Shown here one piece after another: positions 27,327 through 36,296 of a stretch of 41,787 bases of DNA. Source of the DNA: a virus; the IMG/VR virus record IMGVR_UViG_3300048088_000060, positions 1 to 41,787 of that record; one strand, written 5' to 3'. A model generated the notes under the pieces. That model was not told the DNA's origin. It made no database searches and saw nothing but the letters and a program-made list of their open reading frames with translations. The stretch's first letter is position 1; every line of letters begins with the position of its first letter. The translations under genes were made by a program, and so were the position numbers.

Positions 27327-29050
27327 TGACCGTCTCGGTCCGCAACGCCGCAGCGTGGCAGACGTCACCGGCTGGGCGCCTGCTGTACATCCGGGTCAAC
27401 GGGGCCTGGCGGATGTGCCTCGACGCCTGGATCAGGGGCACGCCCACGCCGGGGGCTGTAGCGCTGCCTGTGGGGACCTTCCTCGACCCGTTCGACAACG
27501 TGTCGGCTTGGAGCGCAGGTGCCAGCGTGGCCGGGGGTCGCACCGGCAACGGCTACCAGGGCACCAGTCTCTCGATCGGTAACGGTGGTGGCACGCATGC
27601 CATCCCTGCTGGCCAGCAGGGCGACACCATCACGGTGGGCTTCGCCGCCAAGTTCACCACGCTCGCCGCCGACAACAACGTGCTCTGCTTCTACGGCGAT
27701 GCTGGGGCCACGCTGCATGTCGCTGTGCAGTTGGGCAATGCCCGGGACATCTTCGTGTGGCGGGGCGCCAGCGCTGCTCTTCTGGGCAACACGAGCAGTG
27801 GCACCGCCTACCCGGCTGCGGGCACCTGGTTCTACTGCGAGGTGCAGGTCAAGGTCCATGACACACAGGGCACGGTCGTCGTTCGGATCAACGGCACTGT
27901 GGTGCTGAACCTCATCAATCAGGACACGAAGAACGCTGGGACCGGCACCGTCATCGACACCGTGCGGCTGACCAGCGGGCACTCGGCCAACGGCGGCATC
28001 ATCGATGACTTCTACCTGGCTCCAGGGGCTGCCTTCCTGGGTGACATCAACGCCAGCAGCCCGCCGAGCAATCCGCCGACGTCAGCAGACAGCATCTGGC
28101 ACAAGGTGGCCGACTACAGCGCTCCGGGTATGACGGCGCCCACCAACCTGCGGATGTACCCGGATGCGCCCTCGAACTACGGCGCTCACTCCAGTTTCCA
28201 GGTGGCGTGGGACTGGACGCTGCCCACCAATGGGCTGAACGTGGGTGACTTCCAAGTTGTGTTAACAGACTCGGCGGGGAACTGGTACCCCGGCTACCCC
28301 GTCTCGGTGGCTGCCGGGAGTCGCACCTACAACTTCACCGGGCTGAACCAGAACACGCAGTACCAGGCGTACGTGAAGGCCCGCTATGCCAGCGGTGGCC
28401 GGGCTGACTCGGCGTGGGCGGGACCGCTGCGGTGGAAGACCGGCGCTGACAGCTACGTCGTCTATGACATCCCGGTCTACGACTGGCGCAACGAGTTCGA
28501 GTACACGCCGCCCTACTACTACACCTACACGTCGGCGGCGCTGGGCGACGGCAGCACGTGGGGCTTCGGCAAGGCCATCGACGGTAACTTCTCCAGTTAC
28601 TGGAACTCCGACGTCGTCACCGAACCGCTGGGGTCCACCCAAGGTGAGGGCTGGATGGTGCAGGCCCCCAGCGTTGATGGCAACGGCAACAGCTACCTCT
28701 TCACCGGCATCCGTGCGTGGACCATCAACCCGCACACGTGGTGGATCGGCATCTACTACAACAACGCCTGGCAGGGCGGGAACACCGTCTACAACGGCAA
28801 GTACACCTCATTCCGTGTCCCTTACGCCGTGGGTGTCGATCAGGGGGCGGCGGGGACGAATCCCACCATCCGGCCCGGCAACTACCAGACCAACTCGGGC
28901 ATCTTCGTCGCTGGCCTCATGCAGGTCCCCGGGTATGACGGGTACAACTGGCGCATGGAGATGATCGAGCTTCGGCTATTACTCATGCAATGGACACTGG
29001 TGGCGTACAACCCTCGGACGGTGGCGGCGGTCAACTCGGGGCCGTGGTAG
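27326..29050 (+). CDS. Receptor-binding-like protein with lectin-like and FnIII domains (574 aa)
   Basis: Residues 45-235 resemble a concanavalin/LamG-like jelly roll (F-L-D-P-F-D-N-V-S-A-W, then W-F-Y-C-E-V-Q-V-K-V ... V-V-V-R-I-N-G-T-V-V, I-I-D-D-F-Y-L). Residues 270-375 look like a fibronectin type III repeat (A-P-T-N-L-R-M-Y, Y-N-F-T-G-L-N-Q-N-T-Q-Y-Q-A-Y-V-K-A-R). Residues 400-560 are a Trp/Tyr-rich beta domain. The set suggests sugar binding on the host envelope. Confidence 0.7.
   Translation: MTVSVRNAAAWQTSPAGRLLYIRVNGAWRMCLDAWIRGTPTPGAVALPVGTFLDPFDNVSAWSAGASVAGGRTGNGYQGTSLSIGNGGGTHAIPAGQQGDTITVGFAAKFTTLAADNNVLCFYGDAGATLHVAVQLGNARDIFVWRGASAALLGNTSSGTAYPAAGTWFYCEVQVKVHDTQGTVVVRINGTVVLNLINQDTKNAGTGTVIDTVRLTSGHSANGGIIDDFYLAPGAAFLGDINASSPPSNPPTSADSIWHKVADYSAPGMTAPTNLRMYPDAPSNYGAHSSFQVAWDWTLPTNGLNVGDFQVVLTDSAGNWYPGYPVSVAAGSRTYNFTGLNQNTQYQAYVKARYASGGRADSAWAGPLRWKTGADSYVVYDIPVYDWRNEFEYTPPYYYTYTSAALGDGSTWGFGKAIDGNFSSYWNSDVVTEPLGSTQGEGWMVQAPSVDGNGNSYLFTGIRAWTINPHTWWIGIYYNNAWQGGNTVYNGKYTSFRVPYAVGVDQGAAGTNPTIRPGNYQTNSGIFVAGLMQVPGYDGYNWRMEMIELRLLLMQWTLVAYNPRTVAAVNSGPW
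28256..28266. repeat. GTTGTNACAAC-like site (2 mismatches)
   Basis: GTTGTGTTAAC containing the TGTTAACA palindrome, in the FnIII-coding region. Confidence 0.35.
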
Positions 29051-29259
29051 CCCCTCCAGAGTCGATCGAGCAGGTGGTGATCCGGCACCTCGGTGTCTCG
29101 CTGGCGCAGACTCAGGTGGACCTGGCCTTCGCTCTGGGCCGGAACGCTCTGGCCAAGGAGATGGTCAAGCGGTTCATGGACATAGCGCACGACGACCCGG
29201 ACGGCTCCGTGCTCGTGTCCCTCCCCATGCTGGGTACCCTCTACGGCGCTCTGGGCTGA
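29044..29259 (+). CDS. Small helical unknown protein (71 aa)
   Basis: A helical protein (Q-V-V-I-R-H-L-G-V-S-L-A-Q-T-Q-V-D-L-A) with a hydrophobic end. The GTG at 29044 overlaps the upstream stop; an ATG at 28990 would give a longer overlap inside the adhesin gene. No clear ribosome-binding site, so the start is uncertain. No family is recognised. Confidence 0.5.
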   Translation: MVAPPESIEQVVIRHLGVSLAQTQVDLAFALGRNALAKEMVKRFMDIAHDDPDGSVLVSLPMLGTLYGALG

Positions 29260-29325
29260 GCTACGCTCCCGGCGTCGGCACCCACGCTGGGTCCGGCCCA
29301 CTTGCCCAGAACAGGAGAGCCGCCC

Positions 29326-29709
29326 ATGGTGGTGCCCTCGAACCACGTCTACGTGAAGGGTGGCGGCGAACTTGTTGACGCTCTCCTGGATGTGGTGGAA
29401 CGGGCAGCGACTGTTGTCACACAGTCGGCCCAAGAGGCGATCGAGGACCAGCACTCCCGGATGCAGGCGGCAGCGGCGCAGGACCCCCGGTGGGCCACCA
29501 TGGCCCCGGACATCCAGTACTGGGCTGACGAGGACGGGGACCTGGCCTATGGCGTGCCCTGGCACAACCGCAGCTACGAGCAGGCGGTGCGGGTCGAGTA
29601 CGGCGACACCGTGGACGCTCCCATCCCGCTCATCCGCATGGGCGTGCTCAACGGGGTGACCCAGATGGGCTGGTCCATGCGCCAGGCGTTCATGGAGAAC
29701 GGGTTCTGA
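29326..29709 (+). CDS. Neck/tail-completion protein (127 aa)
   Basis: An N-terminal helix pair is followed by D-E-D-G-D-L-A-Y-G-V-P-W-H-N-R-S-Y-E-Q near 65-85 and a closing helix, the size and layout of HK97-gp10-like neck proteins. GGAGAGCCGCCC precedes the ATG at 29326. It sits directly before the tail-terminator-like gene. Confidence 0.55.
   Translation: MVVPSNHVYVKGGGELVDALLDVVERAATVVTQSAQEAIEDQHSRMQAAAAQDPRWATMAPDIQYWADEDGDLAYGVPWHNRSYEQAVRVEYGDTVDAPIPLIRMGVLNGVTQMGWSMRQAFMENGF
29413..29423 (+). repeat. GTTGTNACAAC-like site in a wider inverted repeat
   Basis: GTTGTCACACA inside GACTG...CAGTC (29409-29426) in the early codons of the neck gene. Confidence 0.35.
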
Positions 29710-30506
29710 TGGCTTCGGCTCGCACCCCCGCCCGCCCTCGCAAGGCACCCCCGCCGCCGCCCATCTACCCCGAGCACGTCGGGTTCCTCCTGGCTGAGGA
29801 AGACGCCTTGAAGGAGATGCTGGAGGCCACGGTGAGGTTGCCGGACGGCCGGGGCACCGAGAAGCCGGTGCGCACCTGGTTCCGCTTCCCCGACTCGGCC
29901 ACGCAGATCACCTACCCGTACATCACCATCGACCTCATCGGGATCGAACCGGCCTACGACCTGTGGCACTCGGAGTACGCCCTCTACCGGGACTCCGAGG
30001 TGGAGGAGGACTCGAACACCGGGGAGGTGTCCGGCCACCGGCTGTACGACCCCTCCACGTCGCCCAACATCGGGCTGACCGATCAGGACCCGCCCGACTT
30101 CTTCTTGCGGCGCAACTATCTCCAGTACCGCCTCTTCTTCCAACTGGGCCTGTGGTGTGACAACGTCGCCCACGACCGCATCCTGACGGCCCGCATGTTC
30201 AGGGACATCGTCATGCCCCACCCCTCGTGGCTGCACTGCCCGGCCGATGGGGTGTGGAAGCGCATGGAGACGATCTCGTGGACCCCGGCCGACATCCCCT
30301 CGCAGGAGGGTGCCTCCAAGCGCATCTTCCGCAAGATCTACACCATCTCGGTGCAGACCGACATCCCGCAGGATCGGCTCGAACACCTGACGCTCCAGCC
30401 TCGCATCAAGAAGCTGCTGCTGCGGATGACGGACCAGCGAACAGGCGCTCAGGTACTACCCGAGGACACTGCCCAGCAATGGGAAACACTGCATGACTGG
30501 ACCTAG
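29709..30506 (+). CDS. Tail terminator/neck protein (265 aa)
   Basis: A Pro-rich N-terminus is followed by an alpha/beta domain with Y-P-Y-I-T-I-D-L-I-G and R-K-I-Y-T-I-S-V-Q-T. It precedes the sheath gene, where myoviruses keep their tail terminator or neck ring. The start overlaps the previous stop. Assignment rests on position and fold impression. Confidence 0.55.
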   Translation: MASARTPARPRKAPPPPPIYPEHVGFLLAEEDALKEMLEATVRLPDGRGTEKPVRTWFRFPDSATQITYPYITIDLIGIEPAYDLWHSEYALYRDSEVEEDSNTGEVSGHRLYDPSTSPNIGLTDQDPPDFFLRRNYLQYRLFFQLGLWCDNVAHDRILTARMFRDIVMPHPSWLHCPADGVWKRMETISWTPADIPSQEGASKRIFRKIYTISVQTDIPQDRLEHLTLQPRIKKLLLRMTDQRTGAQVLPEDTAQQWETLHDWT

Positions 30507-30515
30507 GAGGTCAAC

Positions 30516-32132
30516 GTGAGTGACTACCGCCGACCGGGGGTGTACCTGGAGGAAGTCCTCCAGACCTCTCCGAACCAGACAGGTACGGCCAACGCCGTTG
30601 CTGTCTTCGCAGGGGTGGCCCCCAAGGGACCAGCCAACGTCGCTACCAGGGTGGACTCCTGGGCCGACTATGCCCAGCAGTTCGGGGGCTTCGACACGGT
30701 GACGGTCACGGACGGGACTGCTCCTGCCGTGGATTCGACGCTGTTGTCATATCTCCCCTACGCCGTCTTCTCGTATTACCAGAACGGGGGCCGGGTCGCC
30801 TACATCGTGCGGGTGCTGCCCACCGCTGGCGGGTCCGGGGGCACGATCGCCAAGAACCCGGTGATGGACGCTGCCACCCCCACGCCCAAGGAGGTGTTCA
30901 CCGTCCAGGCCAACGGTGTGGGCAACTGGGCCGAGGACCTGCAAGTGGTTCTCGCCACCACGGTTGCGGCCTCGGCTGCCACAGGCAACCACTCGATCTT
31001 CTCCCTCCAGGTGCGCCGTATCTCGACCGGCCAGGTCTTGGAGACGTTCACCAACCTTTCGATGACCGGGGTGGCGGGTACCCGACCTGCGCTGGCAGCG
31101 ATCAACGATCCGCTGGCCGGGTCGGCGTACATCACAGCGGTGGCGCCTGCGGTCGCCAATCCCACAGGCGACCCCGCTCCAGCGACGGTTCCGTTGCTGA
31201 ACGGGAGCGACCCAGGCACCCCACTGGCTGCCGACCTCGTGGCCACGCCCGTCACGGACGCCATGCGGACGATCGACGCTCCTCTGCTGGTGTCGTTCCA
31301 GCCCTTCCGCAAGGCCGATGGCACCTACGTGGTGCCCCCGGCGCAGAACGTCTCGACGGCGCTCAACCAGGGCCGGGTGAACTGCTTCGTCATCTGGGAC
31401 GGCGAGGCGGCGAGTACGGGCTACGTCGCCAAGGTGACCGCCCGAGCGCAGTCGATCTCCAACAGCGACTCGTACAACGCCATCTACTGCCCCTGGATCA
31501 CGGTGCCGGACCCTGCTCGTGCCGGGGGCACCATCAACATCCCGCCGTCTGGCTCTGTGCAGGGTGTGATGGCCCGCATGGACGCCACGGTCGGACCCTG
31601 GCGGTCGGCAGCCGGTCTTCCGGCTGGGTTGGCGACAGCGGTAGCGACCGAGGTGAAGTTCTCCGACACCGACCTGGGGTCGCTGAACAACGCCAACATC
31701 AACGTGATCCGGGCGGTGCAGGGCCAGGGCATCTGCATCATGGGTGCCCGCACCCGCAAGATGTACGGCCCGGATCGGTTCGTGGGTGACCGGCGCACCC
31801 TCATCTTCATCGAGGACAGCTTGAAGTTGTCAACACAGTATGCGGTCTTTGAGAATAACGACCAGCGACTGTGGACGGCGCTGAGGAACACCGCTCAGCA
31901 GATCCTCCAGCCCGTCTGGGAGCGGGGTGGCCTGGCTGGGAGCACTGCTGCCGAGGCCTACTACATCACCTGCGACAAGACGCTCAACAACCCGCAGGTC
32001 GTCCAGTCCGGAGAGGTGCGCATGGAAGTCGGCGTGGCCCTCCAGTACCCCGCCGAGTTCGTGGTCATCCGGGTCAGCCAGTTCGACTCCGGGGCCTCGG
32101 TCGCCGCTGAGTTCGCCACCCAAGCCGCATAG
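30516..32132 (+). CDS. Tail sheath protein
   Basis: Y-R-R-P-G-V-Y-L-E-E at residues 4-13 is the classic sheath N-terminus. The middle is a variable beta-rich insertion domain. The C-terminal third has I-V-G/I-M-G-A-R-T-R, R-R-T-L-I-F-I-E-D-S-L-K and the L-W-T-A-L-R-N-T-A-Q-Q-I-L block, ending in a beta hairpin used to interlock sheath rings. At 538 aa it has normal sheath length. It contracts to drive the tube. The GTG start has TAGGAGGTC upstream. Confidence 0.95.
   Translation: MSDYRRPGVYLEEVLQTSPNQTGTANAVAVFAGVAPKGPANVATRVDSWADYAQQFGGFDTVTVTDGTAPAVDSTLLSYLPYAVFSYYQNGGRVAYIVRVLPTAGGSGGTIAKNPVMDAATPTPKEVFTVQANGVGNWAEDLQVVLATTVAASAATGNHSIFSLQVRRISTGQVLETFTNLSMTGVAGTRPALAAINDPLAGSAYITAVAPAVANPTGDPAPATVPLLNGSDPGTPLAADLVATPVTDAMRTIDAPLLVSFQPFRKADGTYVVPPAQNVSTALNQGRVNCFVIWDGEAASTGYVAKVTARAQSISNSDSYNAIYCPWITVPDPARAGGTINIPPSGSVQGVMARMDATVGPWRSAAGLPAGLATAVATEVKFSDTDLGSLNNANINVIRAVQGQGICIMGARTRKMYGPDRFVGDRRTLIFIEDSLKLSTQYAVFENNDQRLWTALRNTAQQILQPVWERGGLAGSTAAEAYYITCDKTLNNPQVVQSGEVRMEVGVALQYPAEFVVIRVSQFDSGASVAAEFATQAA
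30743..30753 (+). repeat. GTTGTNACAAC-like site (2 mismatches)
   Basis: GTTGTCATATC in the sheath gene; identical to the terL copy at 13698-13708. Confidence 0.35.
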
Positions 32133-32140
32133 GAGGAGAC

Positions 32141-32704
32141 ATGCCCTACGACGTGCGGTCCCGCACCGACCCGATGAGGAACTTCAAGTTCCAGGTGCAG
32201 ATCATCCATCCCACCCTGCAATCCGCCGTCGCCAACATGGGCTTCACCAACGTGGCCGGTCTGAACATGACCACAGAGGCGATTCCCTACCGAGAAGGCG
32301 GGTGGAACACCAACCCGCACAAGCTGCCGGGGCAGACGGACTTCGGTCCGCTCACGCTCATCCAGGGGGTGATGTACACCACGCCGGGCATGTGGTTGCT
32401 GGCGAAGAACATCTTCGCCGTGCAGTGGGGTGGTGGCACGCTCGCTGCCGACACCCAGTTCCGGTTCACCACCGTCATACGGGTGCTTGATCACCCGATC
32501 ACGGTGGGGGCGGCGTCAGGCTCGCCTGCGGCGTCCTACCCACCGGACGGCGCCCGGCTGGCGTTCGTGGCGTACAACTGCTGGGTGGGGTCGGTCGCTT
32601 ACAACGACCTCGACGCCATGGGCAACGCCGTGCTCATCAGCCAGATGACCATGCACCACGAGGGCTTCGACACCCTCTTCGGCCAGGATGCGATCGCCGC
32701 CTGA
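32141..32704 (+). CDS. Tail tube protein
   Basis: The 187-residue protein follows the sheath and has the T4-gp19-like tube layout: M-R-N-F-K-F-Q-V-Q-I near 12, F-T-N-V-A-G-L-N-M-T-T-E near 35 (the loop consensus of tube proteins), and a closing beta domain. Stacked hexamers form the inner tube. GGAGGAGAC precedes the ATG. Confidence 0.9.
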   Translation: MPYDVRSRTDPMRNFKFQVQIIHPTLQSAVANMGFTNVAGLNMTTEAIPYREGGWNTNPHKLPGQTDFGPLTLIQGVMYTTPGMWLLAKNIFAVQWGGGTLAADTQFRFTTVIRVLDHPITVGAASGSPAASYPPDGARLAFVAYNCWVGSVAYNDLDAMGNAVLISQMTMHHEGFDTLFGQDAIAA

Positions 32705-33543
32705 TGACCGACGTCTCCTCCGATTGGCTCCAGGGCCTGCCTATCGAGCAGCAGGTCCTGGAGGTGGGCAAGATCCAGAGCGCTGTTCACGGCGAAGAGC
32801 CGTTGATGAGCGAGGCTCCCGACACCAACGTCACCCTGTTCCGGGGTGTCTTCGTCGGGAAGGACTGGGACCAGAAGGCGGCGGTCAGGGAGTTGACCGG
32901 CTCCGACGAGGAGTACATCGCCCGCATGATGGGTGGCTCCAACCCGACGCTGTACCTCAACGCCGTGCTCACCTACGGCACCGAGGTGCTGGGTCCCCAC
33001 GAGCTATCCGGCCTGACCGTGCCCGAGCGCATGGCCCTCATCGACAGCCTCCTGGTGGGCGAGAAGGAACTGCTGTTCCTGAACATCCTCCGGGTGACCT
33101 ACGGCGACCAGCGCACGGTGCCGGTGAAGTGCCCCACCTGTGACGCCATCAACGATGTCTCCTTCTCGATCAAGGAGGACGTCCCCATCCGGACCATGGA
33201 CGATCCCTTCGCCATGGACTACGAGTTCACCTGCCGCAACGGGGACAACATCCGGTACCGCCTGGTGAACGGTGCTGACCAGGCGGCGTCCGCACAGAAC
33301 CCTCGGGCCACCCTGCCCGAGCAGAACACCGTCCTGCTCAGCCGTGTTATCAACACAGTCAACGGCAAGCCGCTGGTGGACCCCATGCACTACTCCCGGG
33401 ACCTCGGCGCTCTCGATCGGCGCAACCTGCTGGACGCCCTGCTGACCAAGCAGCCGGGGCCGTACTTCGAGGAGGTGAAGCTGCCCTGTGCGACGTGTGG
33501 CGCCGAAAGTCTGTTCACGCCGACCTGGGCCGACCTTCTATAG
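32704..33543 (+). CDS. Tail assembly chaperone/hub assembly protein with zinc ribbons (279 aa)
   Basis: An N-terminal helical part with L-T-G-S-D-E-E-Y-I and L-T-Y-G-T-E-V-L-G is typical of tail or baseplate assembly proteins. C142-x2-C145 and a C-terminal C-A-T-C-G near 265 form zinc ribbons like those of T4-gp26/gp51-type factors. A second short frame overlaps its end in the +1 phase and may be joined to it by frameshift. Its place between tube and tape measure is where tail chaperones lie. Confidence 0.75.
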   Translation: MTDVSSDWLQGLPIEQQVLEVGKIQSAVHGEEPLMSEAPDTNVTLFRGVFVGKDWDQKAAVRELTGSDEEYIARMMGGSNPTLYLNAVLTYGTEVLGPHELSGLTVPERMALIDSLLVGEKELLFLNILRVTYGDQRTVPVKCPTCDAINDVSFSIKEDVPIRTMDDPFAMDYEFTCRNGDNIRYRLVNGADQAASAQNPRATLPEQNTVLLSRVINTVNGKPLVDPMHYSRDLGALDRRNLLDALLTKQPGPYFEEVKLPCATCGAESLFTPTWADLL

Positions 33544-33556
33544 CCCCAACCTGGCG

Positions 33557-33691
33557 ATGTTGTACGTCCACTACGACGGGATCGCCAAGCACTACCCGGG
33601 GTGGAACCTGACCGAGATCAAGCGGATGCCCGCCAGGGAGCGAGAGTTCTGGGTCGCTCTGATCAAGTGGAGGATTGACCGGAATGGCTGA
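33557..33691 (+). CDS. Second tail-assembly chaperone segment (44+ aa), possibly a frameshift extension
   Basis: The residues from Y-V-H-Y-D-G-I-A-K-H-Y-P-G-W to F-W-V-A-L-I-K-W-R-I-D look like the short C-terminal T domain of G/GT-type tail chaperones. The ATG at 33557 has no ribosome-binding site. The frame is open back to 33488, overlapping the end of the upstream gene, so translation could arrive by a +1 (or -2) shift near CTT-CTA-TAG (33535-33543). Its end overlaps the tape measure start by 8 nt. Confidence 0.65.
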   Translation: MLYVHYDGIAKHYPGWNLTEIKRMPAREREFWVALIKWRIDRNG

Positions 33692-36296
33692 CGGCAGCGA
33701 GCCGTACGGAGGGGGGACATTCGACTTCAACTCCGGCCGTGGCGGCGGCGGTGGGGGTCGGTTCTCTCGTGCCCTCCGTGCCTTCGGTGGCGGCTCCGCT
33801 CAGGCCTCGTTGAAGTTCGACATCCCGGGCCTCCAGCAGTTCCGGCGTGAGATCGGTGACATCACAACAGGGCTGGGCAGGCTCCGTGAGGAGTTCAACC
33901 GGCTGTCCACAGCGCCCAAGAAGTTCGCTGACGAACTAGCTCGCATCAACCGTGAGTTGGTCGCCATGAAGACCAACCTGGGCAACGCCAAGGGGGCGGG
34001 CTTCGGCACCCCGGCCACCAGCCTCATGCCCGCCTCGTCGTCCGTCTCCACCATGTCCCCGATGGCCCAGACGCCCACCACGGGCGGCATGGCAGGCAGC
34101 TTCGTCCAGGGCTTCATGGGTGGCGGCGGTATGAAGGGTGGCCTCTCTGCGCTGAGCGGCGGTGGCGGTAGCCCGCTCGCTGCCATCACCAACATCATCG
34201 GCAGCGCCATCCAGCAGGGCACGCAGTTGGCCATGGGGCGCTTCACCGGCAACATGGCCACGACCGGCGCCTTCGACACCTCGGGCAGCATGATCGCCCT
34301 GTCGAGTGGTGTGTCTTCCCGGAACCAGATGGGAGCGATCTCCCGCAACGCCCCCTTCTACGGGGATCTGCCCGGCATCGGCCAGACGTTGTTACAACAA
34401 GCTCAGATCGGTAACGTTTACGGCGGCACCGGCCTGGCTGGTGCCCGAGGCCAGCAGGCAGCAGCGAACATCCAGGGCCTCCAGGCTCTCAACCCCGGCA
34501 TGTCAGCCCAGCAGGCCGGTGGGATGCTCACGGCTCAGTCCCGGAACGTGCAGGGCATCAACCAGGCCCGGATGGTCTTCGGCAATGCCCTCACTCCCAC
34601 TGGTCCAGGTGGAGCGCCGAGGGCGCAGAAGGACATCTTCAAGGCCCTGCTGGACTCCATCGTGCGCCAGGCCCACAACGGGGTGCCCTACAACAAGGAC
34701 CAGATCATCGCCCAGCGGATGCCTGGCTCGAATCTCTACTCCTGGTTGGCCCAGACCGGCTGGGCCGACGACATGATCCAGGTGTGGTTCGACTGGGCCA
34801 TCGGCCAGGCCACCTACGACGTCACCGGCAAGAAGACCTTCGATCCCGCCCGAGACATCAACCAGGTCCGGCCCGGGGGCAAGAGCCTCGCTACGAGTAT
34901 GCAGGAGACGGAGACGAGGAACGCCCAGAAGGAAGCCAATATGGGCAACGCCCAGTACCAGTCGTACATGGACTTCCAGAGCGCTGCCAGGGGCCTCATC
35001 ACCGCCCTGGAGAAGCTGGATGACACCATGAACGGCGTCTACAAGGGCATCGGCAAGGCTGGCCCTTTGGCGGGCAACGCCGGTAACGCCCTCGGCGGGG
35101 CGGTGAAGGGCGCTGGCATCGGCGCCACCATCGGCACGCTCATCGAGCCAGGCGGCGGCACGGTCATCGGTGGAGCCATCGGAGGCCTCGTCGGCGGGGC
35201 GGCGGGCTTCTTCGGCATCGGTGATCCGGGCGACAACGGCACGTCCCAGATGAACCCGGACGTGCGCAAGCGGGTCAACACCATGATGGCGGCGAACCCG
35301 GCTCTGCGGGTCAACTCGGGCTATCGCACGAGTATGCAGCAGAAGCGGCTCTACGAGTCCGGGAACCCCAACGTGGCCCGCCCTGGCCGGGGTCAGCACA
35401 CCAAGGGCAACGCTGCCGACATCGGCCCGGCCTCGCAGTACGGGTGGCTGGCCAAGAACGCCAAGCGCTTCGGCCTTGACACCGCTGGGCACCTGGGTGA
35501 GCCGTGGCACGTGCAGGTGGCGGGCACCCTGAGCGGAGTCGGAGACGCTGAGTCTTTCCAGCAGTGGTCAGCCGAGACATCAGCCCAGCACAACGCTTTC
35601 CTGGTGGCCTCGGCGTCAGCAAAGCAGGGTGCAGGTGGCTCCAGTGCGGCTGCTGTCACAGCACCGTCCATGGCCGCTGCTGCCGGTGGCTCTCCGGATG
35701 CTGTGGGCCTCGACGTGGTGGGCAAGGCCCTGTACTCCGCAGGCTTCCGGGGTGACGACCTGGTCAACATGATGGCCATCCCCTCCCGGGAGTCCAGCTA
35801 CGTCCCTGGTGCGCACAACCTGAACCCCAACACTGGAGACGACTCCTGGGGCCTGTGGCAGATCAACGTGGCCCCCGGCGCCAACGGGGCCACCTTGAAG
35901 GCGGTCACCGGCTCTGACGACCCCAACCAGTTGACCGATCCCGCCACCGCCGCCCGAGTCGCTTTCGAGATGTACAAGCGCTCCGGTAACACGCTGCGGC
36001 CGTGGGGCGGGTACAAGGGCATGTCGAACACGTACAACGTGAGCGACGATGCCATCGGCGCCGCCCGTTCGATGGCTCAGAGCCTCTGGCCCAGTGGCTA
36101 CGGCGATCCCTCGGGCGGCGCTAGTGGCAATGGCGGTTCCACCAGCGTGACGCACTCGCCGGTCGTCTTCAATGCCACCTTCAACATCTCGGCTTCGGGC
36201 GGTGGCGGCGGGGCCATGGACCTTGACGGCCTGGCCCGGCAACTAGCACCCAAGATCGAGTCCGTAGTCCGTCGAGCAGTAGGGGCCACACGATGA
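33684..36296 (+). CDS. Tape measure protein with M15 peptidase and lysozyme-like domains (870 aa)
   Basis: Residues 1-130 are a Gly-rich start and coiled coil. Residues 455-515 are a Gly/Ala hydrophobic segment, possibly membrane-inserting. Residues 525-612 form an M15 (VanY-like) Zn peptidase: H572 and D579 (H-T-K-G-N-A-A-D), E606 and H609 (E-P-W-H). Residues 685-800 form a lysozyme-like domain with E703 (S-R-E-S-S-Y) and G-L-W-Q-I-N near 723. The protein sets tail length and would cut both peptide and glycan bonds on entry. The ATG at 33684 has GGAGG about 10 nt upstream. Confidence 0.9.
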   Translation: MADGSEPYGGGTFDFNSGRGGGGGGRFSRALRAFGGGSAQASLKFDIPGLQQFRREIGDITTGLGRLREEFNRLSTAPKKFADELARINRELVAMKTNLGNAKGAGFGTPATSLMPASSSVSTMSPMAQTPTTGGMAGSFVQGFMGGGGMKGGLSALSGGGGSPLAAITNIIGSAIQQGTQLAMGRFTGNMATTGAFDTSGSMIALSSGVSSRNQMGAISRNAPFYGDLPGIGQTLLQQAQIGNVYGGTGLAGARGQQAAANIQGLQALNPGMSAQQAGGMLTAQSRNVQGINQARMVFGNALTPTGPGGAPRAQKDIFKALLDSIVRQAHNGVPYNKDQIIAQRMPGSNLYSWLAQTGWADDMIQVWFDWAIGQATYDVTGKKTFDPARDINQVRPGGKSLATSMQETETRNAQKEANMGNAQYQSYMDFQSAARGLITALEKLDDTMNGVYKGIGKAGPLAGNAGNALGGAVKGAGIGATIGTLIEPGGGTVIGGAIGGLVGGAAGFFGIGDPGDNGTSQMNPDVRKRVNTMMAANPALRVNSGYRTSMQQKRLYESGNPNVARPGRGQHTKGNAADIGPASQYGWLAKNAKRFGLDTAGHLGEPWHVQVAGTLSGVGDAESFQQWSAETSAQHNAFLVASASAKQGAGGSSAAAVTAPSMAAAAGGSPDAVGLDVVGKALYSAGFRGDDLVNMMAIPSRESSYVPGAHNLNPNTGDDSWGLWQINVAPGANGATLKAVTGSDDPNQLTDPATAARVAFEMYKRSGNTLRPWGGYKGMSNTYNVSDDAIGAARSMAQSLWPSGYGDPSGGASGNGGSTSVTHSPVVFNATFNISASGGGGGAMDLDGLARQLAPKIESVVRRAVGATR
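34388..34398. repeat. Perfect GTTGTNACAAC palindrome with rare TTA codon
   Basis: GTTGTTACAAC in the tape measure gene, read as TTG-TTA-CAA-CAA with a rare TTA codon. Confidence 0.55.

Noticed and set aside
34905-35330. Repeated ACGAGTATGCAG (34902 and 35326 areas) and related CTCGTATG words
   Set aside because: Two or three copies only, with similar peptides (T-S-M-Q), so chance or codon context is enough to explain them.
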